25,656 nt of DNA from a virus, in IMG/VR virus record IMGVR_UViG_3300025132_000263, positions 1 through 25,656 of that record. One strand, 5' to 3'. Numbering within the stretch: position 1 is the stretch's first letter; every line of letters starts with the position of its first letter. A program made the position numbers and the translations under genes. Below the pieces are notes generated by a model that worked only from the letters and a program-made list of their open reading frames with translations, did not search any database and was not told the DNA's origin. Shown piece after piece: positions 21,206 through 25,656 of the stretch.

Positions 21206-22650
21206 TATATTGCTTGTGTTCTTAGTGTTTGACTTTTTTCTACTTCAAAAGTATATTGTATGAGCTTATCATTTGCAATTGTCTTTTTAGTAAAGCTAGT
21301 TGATTTTAATCTTACTGGTGTAACATACTCATTTAATGCCTCATAGCCTGTTGCTGTTGATTGATAAGGTTGTAATATATAAACCTCAGGGCTGTTTGTA
21401 AGTTCTTCAAACATAACATTATCATTTTCACTTAAAAAGTCAGTATTGATAGTTATTGTCTCAGTTGCATTTACCCTAAATGATTTCTTACCTCCTTTGT
21501 ACCCATAAGGATTGTAAGTGGCTTCATTCCAAGTGCCTGGAAGTTGATTATAAGTAGTTCCTTTTGTTGATGTTTTTCTAATTGACTTTTTAGTAAAAGT
21601 GTAATAATCCCAAGCTCCCCATTGATTCAACCAACATAGTCTAACACTTTCATTTCCTTTTAAATCAGGGCAATTTATATATATTGTATAGACTTCCATT
21701 GTTTCAGTACTACTAACATTTTGAGTTGTTATTGTATAATAACTTACATTTCCTGCATCATAAGCTGTTTTAAAATTACTTCCCCAATTTCTAAGGTTTC
21801 CAGGAAAGCAACCAAAATAACCAATTTGCTTTTCTGTATTAGTATCCCATTGTGTATATCCATAACTACCCGCACCTGCTGTTCTATTAATTGTGTCAGT
21901 AGATAATGATGAACCTGAAGCATCAAAGGTTCTAATTAATATTTTTCTTACAGATTTGGATGTAGAATCATCTATTGTAAAAAATGCTAGTGTACCATAA
22001 TCACCACCATTGGCATATTGTGTTGTTGGTGCATTAGTTAAGAACAGTCCTGGTGTTGAAGTCTCAGGGTAAAACTTTTTAAAATCATAACCAAACCATT
22101 TTGTTGGTGCTGTAAAATTACCAAAAACACCACCCCTGTCTAAAGCGTCTGTTCTTTTTAAATAACCATTAAATATTCTGTAAACATCACTATTAACAAA
22201 TGTTCCTGCAACCTCTTCTATTGCATTTGTTGTGGTGTTTAAGTATTCAACAGTAAACTGAATAGCTAAATATCTTACAATGTTTTTACTTTTAGAATAT
22301 TTGTCAATCATATGTAATGGATGGGTCAATTCATCTGTTGTTTCTGCATTTTTAAATGAGCTTCCGTTTACTGCTGAATTATCAGATGATACATATTTTT
22401 CAACGACATTACTTACATCTATCATTCCAACCCCTGCATTGTTAGGCGATATTTTAAAAGTACCTATCAAATGATTGTTATTAGAAAGTACTGGGGGTGT
22501 ATCATTACTTATATGTATTTTTGCAACAAACTTTACTCTGCTTTCATTTAATACAGCATCCTGATTAGAAACAACAAACATTATCTCTGAGCCTACTGCA
22601 ATTGTTTCATATAAAGGTTTTTGTTCTATTATTGAATTAACTACTGCCAT
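21205..22650 (-). CDS. Tail / baseplate structural protein (481 aa)
   Basis: The protein is beta-rich through most of its length, starting MAVVNSIIEQKPLYETIAVG with a strand VGSEIMFVVSNQDAVLNES. A typical central aromatic segment reads CWLNQWGAWDYYTFTKKS, preceded by INCPDLKGNESVRL, and the end has a helix-strand mix with TFEVEKSQTLRTQAI. This is like tail-tip proteins that sit next to the large baseplate protein in related phages. Its stop overlaps the baseplate start by one base, so the two are co-translated. No catalytic motif is seen. Exact position in the virion is not known. Confidence 0.65.
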   Translation of the reverse strand: MAVVNSIIEQKPLYETIAVGSEIMFVVSNQDAVLNESRVKFVAKIHISNDTPPVLSNNNHLIGTFKISPNNAGVGMIDVSNVVEKYVSSDNSAVNGSSFKNAETTDELTHPLHMIDKYSKSKNIVRYLAIQFTVEYLNTTTNAIEEVAGTFVNSDVYRIFNGYLKRTDALDRGGVFGNFTAPTKWFGYDFKKFYPETSTPGLFLTNAPTTQYANGGDYGTLAFFTIDDSTSKSVRKILIRTFDASGSSLSTDTINRTAGAGSYGYTQWDTNTEKQIGYFGCFPGNLRNWGSNFKTAYDAGNVSYYTITTQNVSSTETMEVYTIYINCPDLKGNESVRLCWLNQWGAWDYYTFTKKSIRKTSTKGTTYNQLPGTWNEATYNPYGYKGGKKSFRVNATETITINTDFLSENDNVMFEELTNSPEVYILQPYQSTATGYEALNEYVTPVRLKSTSFTKKTIANDKLIQYTFEVEKSQTLRTQAI

Positions 22651-22656
22651 TTTATT

Positions 22657-23184
22657 TTATTTTACTGTTGTTATTCCTGCAATTATATCTTCTTTTAATG
22701 CTCCCATCATAGCCTTGCCAAATTGTCTCATTCCTAACATTAAAGGTTTTTGAAAAAAACTTATACCTTGTATTCCCTTTTTTTTGATTGATCTACCTAT
22801 AATAAATGCTAAAGACATGTTGCTTATAAATCTGCCTGACTTCTTATCTCTTCCTTTTATTCCTTTTTTGCTTATCCATTTAGAGAGCAGACTGGGTGGT
22901 GGCTGTTTAGTTGTATAACTATAAGGAGTAGAAACAACTTTATTTTCATAGTTCTTATATTTCCTTTTTGTTTGTGTTCCTGAGACTCCTTTGTCTACAA
23001 ATGTTCCATAACTGTTCATAAAGAATTGTACTGAGAAGCCTTTTTTGTCTTTGACTATTTTAAATTTAATAGACCCCTCAAGATTGCTTCCGCCACCCTT
23101 AGCTTTTTGCAATCCTCCTTTAGCTCTGTTGACTACTTGTTTACCAAAGCTGTTTAAGTACTTTTCTAAATTATCAGTTTTCAT
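22657..23184 (-). CDS. Neck / tail-completion protein of HK97 gp10 type (175 aa)
   Basis: The protein begins with a helix (NLEKYLNSFGKQVVNRAKGG), then a beta region with SNLEGSIKFKIVKDKKGFSV and the characteristic FMNSYGTFVDKGVSGTQ segment. This resembles the gp10-like neck and tail-completion fold, with the conserved Y-G-x2-VDKG turn. The second half is basic and helical (KKGIKGRDKKSGRF). Such proteins join the connector with the tail. It lies between tail genes and next to small structural proteins, consistent with that role. Confidence 0.7.
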   Translation of the reverse strand: MKTDNLEKYLNSFGKQVVNRAKGGLQKAKGGGSNLEGSIKFKIVKDKKGFSVQFFMNSYGTFVDKGVSGTQTKRKYKNYENKVVSTPYSYTTKQPPPSLLSKWISKKGIKGRDKKSGRFISNMSLAFIIGRSIKKKGIQGISFFQKPLMLGMRQFGKAMMGALKEDIIAGITTVK

Positions 23185-23643
23185 TTATAATACACCAACA
23201 AATATTTCTACATTTGCATTGTCAGTTGCACCTCTTGGCCTTACCTGTATAGTTTCAATATCTTCTAATGTACCGAATGCAGGACTTGTATCTGCCTCTG
23301 CTATTACTGCTGTATCTGCTTGACACAAAATATGAGAAGCTCCTGCTGTCAATACAACTTGATAATTTGTATTTTCACTTACTACCGCCAAATCACAAAC
23401 TGCTGTTGCACTTGTATTCGTTATTCTAATGTACTTAGTGTTTTCTAAATCTAAATTCATATTTCCAGCACTTCCAGCAACACTACTGTTGAAAGATGCT
23501 ATTGTAGTGGTGTTTGAGTGAGGACAAGTAACAGTTCTCTCAAAAGTATCTGTTATATCTGTAATTGTTAATGTGTTTGTTGATCCCCTTAATGCGCCAT
23601 TTATGGTTACACTCTCAGAAATCGTTGCTACTAAATTTGCCAT
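23185..23643 (-). CDS. Small beta-rich structural protein (152 aa)
   Basis: After a start of MANLVATISESVTINGALRG the protein is made of Thr/Ser/Asn-rich beta strands, including TKYIRITNTSATAVCDLAVV and TNYQVVLTAGASHILCQADT. This composition resembles small virion surface or tail decoration proteins, and in style the 89-residue protein at 11167-11436. I do not recognise a family. It sits between the cysteine-motif protein and the neck protein in the tail gene cluster, so a virion role is likely. Confidence 0.55.
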   Translation of the reverse strand: MANLVATISESVTINGALRGSTNTLTITDITDTFERTVTCPHSNTTTIASFNSSVAGSAGNMNLDLENTKYIRITNTSATAVCDLAVVSENTNYQVVLTAGASHILCQADTAVIAEADTSPAFGTLEDIETIQVRPRGATDNANVEIFVGVL

Positions 23644-23648
23644 AATTT

Positions 23649-23999
23649 TTATTTTTTATCTATTTGTTTTAATTTATTAATCGCCCAATTGATTCCACTT
23701 GAACCACCCCAAGCATCCCACATAAGACCCCCACAACCTTCTGAATACGGAACGTCTTTATATTGCTGATGTCTTTTAAATGATGCCATACGTGCTATTG
23801 TATCTCTACTTATCTTTTCTCTATTTGCTAACTGTGCGCTTCTAGTCCATCCAACACGTGTTCCACAGTCACTACCATTTTCTTCTTTCCACTTTCTAGC
23901 TTTCTTAGCGTTGTTACTAGCCGCTTCAGGATAGTCATTATAAGATTCTAATTTAATGCTTACTGCTTCTAATTTTTCTAATAAGTCTTGATAATTCAT
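23649..23999 (-). CDS. Conserved phage module protein with Trp/Gly-rich C terminus (116 aa)
   Basis: Residues 20-116 form a module I know from phage structural proteins: DYPEAASNNAKKARKWKEEN, then CGTRVGWTRSAQLANREKIS, RDTIARMASFKRHQ and a C-terminal GGLMWDAWGGSSGINWA. In many phages the same kind of module is attached to a head protease or portal rather than encoded alone. Here it is a separate gene with a short N-terminal helix. I cannot give a biochemical function. Being in the structural cluster it is probably part of the virion or its assembly. Confidence 0.6.
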   Translation of the reverse strand: MNYQDLLEKLEAVSIKLESYNDYPEAASNNAKKARKWKEENGSDCGTRVGWTRSAQLANREKISRDTIARMASFKRHQQYKDVPYSEGCGGLMWDAWGGSSGINWAINKLKQIDKK

Positions 24000-24085
24000 A
24001 ATCTTATTTTTATTGTTGGTGGTATTATCTTTATTTCTACTTTACCTATCTTTATCGTATTTAATCGTTTTAAGTATTCAATCAT
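23996..24085 (-). CDS. Micro-ORF (29 aa) between tail genes
   Basis: The 85-base gap between the tail terminator gene and the Trp/Gly module gene is filled by a 29-codon frame. The start overlaps the upstream stop as TAATG (24087-24083) and the stop overlaps the downstream start as ATGA (23999-23996). It begins MIEYLKRLNTIKIGKVEIKI and ends with a Pro-Pro-Thr-Ile-Lys-Ile basic tail. Exact coupling at both ends supports expression. No domain is recognisable, and it might only carry ribosomes across the gap. Confidence 0.45.
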   Translation of the reverse strand: MIEYLKRLNTIKIGKVEIKIIPPTIKIRL

Positions 24086-24633
24086 TAGTATCCTGCTCCT
24101 CTTGGGTTAACTGGTATGTCACATGTGCTGAAGTCATTTATTACTTGTATTCCAATTGTAAAAGTCCAACCACAAAGTAAGTTGTCAAACCTTTCTTGGA
24201 ATGGCTCAATATTAAATTGATCTTCAGTAAAATAAATTGGTTCATTAATATCATTGATTCCGTTTATTGATTGAGCTACACTATGTCGCAACATACCTAT
24301 AAAATCAGTACATATTGCTAATGTTTGATTCCACACTTCTTGTTCGTTATTTTTAGGATTAACTAATTTAGTTAATAATTTATGTTGCTCTGTTTGCCAA
24401 TCGTCTTTTTCACTTACTAAGTCAGCAACAAATATTTGGAAATTATATGTTAGTACAGAATCTCCCGTATCTACTGATGTAGGATTTATATGAAGCAAAG
24501 GCATTTTCTCCATTTTTTCTAAGTTTATATCAAATATATCACCTACTGAAACAGTTGATATTTGATGATGATATTCGCCTAGACGACACAATGTATTAAT
24601 AACATTATTATAACTCTTATTGTTTATTGGCAT
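24085..24633 (-). CDS. Tail terminator / tail completion protein-like (182 aa)
   Basis: A helix-strand protein beginning MPINNKSYNNVINTLCRLGE, with SVGDIFDINLEKMEKMPLLH as the next strand. Then come TYNFQIFVADLVSEKDDW, WNQTLAICTDFIGMLRHSVA and a beta-type C terminus, LCGWTFTIGIQVINDFSTCD. This layout is that of tail terminator proteins, which cap the growing tail tube. It directly follows the tail assembly chaperone frameshift region and overlaps its -1 frame by 17 bases, a usual gene order. Confidence 0.65.
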   Translation of the reverse strand: MPINNKSYNNVINTLCRLGEYHHQISTVSVGDIFDINLEKMEKMPLLHINPTSVDTGDSVLTYNFQIFVADLVSEKDDWQTEQHKLLTKLVNPKNNEQEVWNQTLAICTDFIGMLRHSVAQSINGINDINEPIYFTEDQFNIEPFQERFDNLLCGWTFTIGIQVINDFSTCDIPVNPRGAGY

Positions 24634-25398
24634 GTTTAACTCTATTTTGTGATTCTAAATCTGTTTCATAACTTAACCATGTAAATGCTTCTAATAAGTT
24701 TAACTTAGTTATTGCATCTAATTTTGATATATCGGCATTGCACAATCTATACATTACTCCAAAGTATCCCCATTTTTCTGCAAAAGATTCTGTTGCGATT
24801 GCTCTATCGTTTCCCTCAGCAGTTGAGTCGAATATGATTCCAAAATCAGATATAATATTTTTACGAAATGATAAAAAAAAACCAGCGCACTTTGCACTTG
24901 CTCTGCTACCATTTTTTTCATTGTATCTGCCCTTATACTTATATTACCATCATAGGCTTCAATAGTATAAACACCACTATCTGTCTCTTCTACAATTGGT
25001 CTGTATAAAATACTCATTATCTCAGGCAATCTTTTCTCCATTCCTTCTTTTATATAAGTCTCTAAATCTGACCATTCTCCAAGAGTTATGGAAGAAAGAT
25101 CAGGATGGAAACCATATCTTTTTCCTTTTATTTCAATTATTCTTTTTAAGGCGCTATCTTGCTTCTGCTGCATCTCAGCAAGTTTACCCATAATTACAGC
25201 AACATCTTTTAATTCTAATTGCTCTACTAACTTCTTTGGAATGTTAGACAAAGCAACTATTGTTTGGTGAGCTTCTTTGCTTTTTGTTCCATTTCTAAAG
25301 TCAACTAACTTTAACCACTTCTCTAGCGTTACATCTGACCAACTGCTAATTAACTTAAACTCTTTGTTCTTGCCTTCTTTTTTAATTTTAACCTTCAT
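24617..25398 (-). CDS. Tail assembly chaperone, -1 frameshifted long product (260 aa)
   Basis: At 24881-24873 the minus strand has nine T in the context GTT TTT TTT TAT, which includes a perfect U UUU UUU slippery heptamer. After a one-base slip back at codon TTT (24876-24874) the -1 frame stays open for 85 more codons to TAA 24619-24617. The extension starts LSFRKNIISDFGIIFDS and contains FAEKWGYFGVMYRL, a W-G motif typical of the second half of tail assembly chaperones, and then ITKLNLLEAFTWLSYE. Without it, 24634-24753 would be an odd gap in a compact region. This is the gpG/gpGT arrangement. A sequencing indel in the T run is the alternative. Confidence 0.65.
24754..25398 (-). CDS. Tail assembly chaperone, short 0-frame product (214 aa)
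   Basis: The zero frame from the ATG at 25398 ends at a stop at 24756-24754. The N-terminal 150 residues contain KLISSWSDVTLEKWLKLVDF, EAHQTIVALSNIPKKL and KRYGFHPDLSSITLGEWSDL, a pattern typical of tail assembly chaperones in Bacteroidetes phages. It continues to AEQVQSALVFFYHFVKILYL and a charged helix with QNLLQKNGDTLE. A GTG at 25401 is also in frame but the ATG is preferred. This corresponds to the gpG-like short form, abundant relative to the frameshifted long form described separately. Tail chaperones bind tape measure protein and help the tube polymerise. Confidence 0.7.
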   Translation of the reverse strand: MKVKIKKEGKNKEFKLISSWSDVTLEKWLKLVDFRNGTKSKEAHQTIVALSNIPKKLVEQLELKDVAVIMGKLAEMQQKQDSALKRIIEIKGKRYGFHPDLSSITLGEWSDLETYIKEGMEKRLPEIMSILYRPIVEETDSGVYTIEAYDGNISIRADTMKKMVAEQVQSALVFFYHFVKILYLILESYSTQLLRETIEQSQQNLLQKNGDTLE

Positions 25399-25416
25399 CA
25401 CTATATAATAGAAAAA
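25395..25416 (-). promoter_or_regulatory. Shared 22-base leader, copy 2
   Basis: Identical to 12143-12164. The minus strand reads TTTTTCTATTATATAGTG immediately before the chaperone ATG. Both copies sit at the start of a likely transcription unit of structural genes. As with copy 1, promoter and translation-initiation roles cannot be separated from sequence alone. Confidence 0.5.
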
Positions 25417-25430
25417 TTGATAATTTAGTT

Positions 25431-25457
25431 TAATAAATACTTTTGTTTTATTTATTA
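25431..25457. repeat. 8-base inverted repeat next to the plus-strand box
   Basis: TAATAAAT (25431-25438) and ATTTATTA (25450-25457) are perfect inverted repeats separated by 11 bases, directly upstream of the TATATTTG box. The dyad could be an operator for a dimeric regulator or just AT-rich chance. Confidence 0.3.
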
Positions 25458-25460
25458 GTG

Positions 25461-25562
25461 TATATTTGCCGTTAGTTTGTATTCATTTTTACTTTTGAAG
25501 GGGAGTAGAACATTCTATTTTTTTTAGTTATTATATTTTCTTTCTGACTACTCCCCTTTTTT
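25461..25562 (+). ncRNA. Possible plus-strand small RNA with its own promoter and hairpin end
   Basis: On the plus strand TATATTTG (25461-25468) is an exact TAnnTTTG box, with a TTG only 15 bases upstream, shorter than usual. About 90 bases further the sequence forms an 11-base-pair stem, AAGGGGAGTAG (25498-25508) with CTACTCCCCTT (25548-25558), around a 39-base loop, followed by a run of T to 25562. Read on the minus strand there is no T run. This may be a small antisense RNA or the hairpin may just follow the terminase gene. The long loop is atypical for a terminator. Confidence 0.35.
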
Positions 25563-25656
25563 ACTGCACAAAATATTTACCTGCATTCGGATTGTCTAAA
25601 TGATATATAACGTTATATCTTATTCCATCAATAGCATGATTCCAATTATCTATATA
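25561..25656 (-). CDS. Large terminase subunit, partial (C-terminal 31 residues)
   Basis: The frame from the right edge to TAA at 25563-25561 reads YIDNWNHAIDGIRYNVIYHL and ends with PNAGKYFVQ. The N-H-A-I-D-G-I-R-Y motif is the typical end of the terminase nuclease domain, where an Asp of the RNase H-like active site lies (N-x-A-I-D-A-x-R-Y in relatives). The enzyme packages phage DNA into procapsids using its ATPase and nuclease. Only the end is visible, so this is a confident family call on a short fragment. It is followed by a hairpin-containing gap and the chaperone gene. Confidence 0.7.
   Translation of the reverse strand, partial: YIDNWNHAIDGIRYNVIYHLDNPNAGKYFVQ

Noticed and set aside
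21744-21926. 60-codon minus-strand frame with internal ATG
   Set aside because: It lies wholly inside the well-supported 481-residue tail gene in another frame, with no coupling or motif.
23045-23323. 92-codon plus-strand frame with hydrophobic stretch
   Set aside because: It spans two minus-strand structural genes antisense and has no promoter or related family.
1-25656. tRNA, rRNA, CRISPR array, insertion sequence or integrase
   Set aside because: I looked for tRNA-like arms, evenly spaced repeats and transposase or recombinase motifs on both strands and saw none that I could support.

Overview
The window is a 25.7 kb piece of a tailed (Caudoviricetes, siphovirus-like) bacteriophage or prophage genome. 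Every credible gene lies on the minus strand, so the window is described below in transcription order, from right (25656) to left (1). The host is most likely a member of the Bacteroidetes, probably a flavobacterium. The reasons are the very low GC content, start codons preceded by A/T-rich sequence rather than strong Shine-Dalgarno motifs, a TAnnTTTG-type promoter box ahead of the replication operon, and the protein families present (a DUF3127-type OB-fold protein, a Rad52-like annealing protein, an XkdF-type protease). No integrase, excisionase, repressor, tRNA or attachment site is visible, so lytic versus temperate cannot be decided here.

Late region (25656 to about 7800). It opens with the 3' end of a large terminase gene. 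A tail assembly chaperone follows, with a T9 slippery run and a -1 frame extension. Next come a short coupled ORF, tail terminator, small structural proteins, a neck or tail-completion protein, two large baseplate or tail-tip proteins, a fibre-like protein and the tape measure. The head genes follow: protease, scaffold and major capsid. After them come a probable tail tube protein, beta-rich structural proteins (one LamG-like), a portal with a large Cys/His-rich C-terminal extension, and a head-completion adaptor. A rho-independent terminator at about 12187-12215 splits this region. The gene just after it and the chaperone gene near the right end share an identical 22-base leader, which is a candidate phage promoter.

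Lysis region (about 7817 to 5950). It is a cascade of very small translationally coupled ORFs, several with one membrane helix, then an M15 endolysin, a holin-like protein, a metallophosphoesterase and another tiny hydrophobic ORF.

Replication and early region (5827 to 1). It starts at a probable TAnnTTTG promoter. It encodes a small membrane protein, a Rad52-like annealing protein, a structured intergenic element, a 57-residue coiled-coil ORF, an OB-fold SSB-like protein with an acidic tail, a DnaA domain IV-like protein and a winged-helix replication initiator. Further on are a small HTH protein, a NinG/Rap-like nuclease that has lost most zinc cysteines, a sigma-like factor, zinc-ribbon proteins and a DUF3310 protein. 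The set suggests that the phage recruits host replication machinery and may redirect host RNA polymerase through its own sigma-like factor.

Main points of novelty: the -1 frameshift in the tail chaperone, the shared 22-base leader together with a phage sigma-like factor, a possible plus-strand small RNA next to the terminase gene, and several micro-ORFs that fit between their neighbours through short overlaps.
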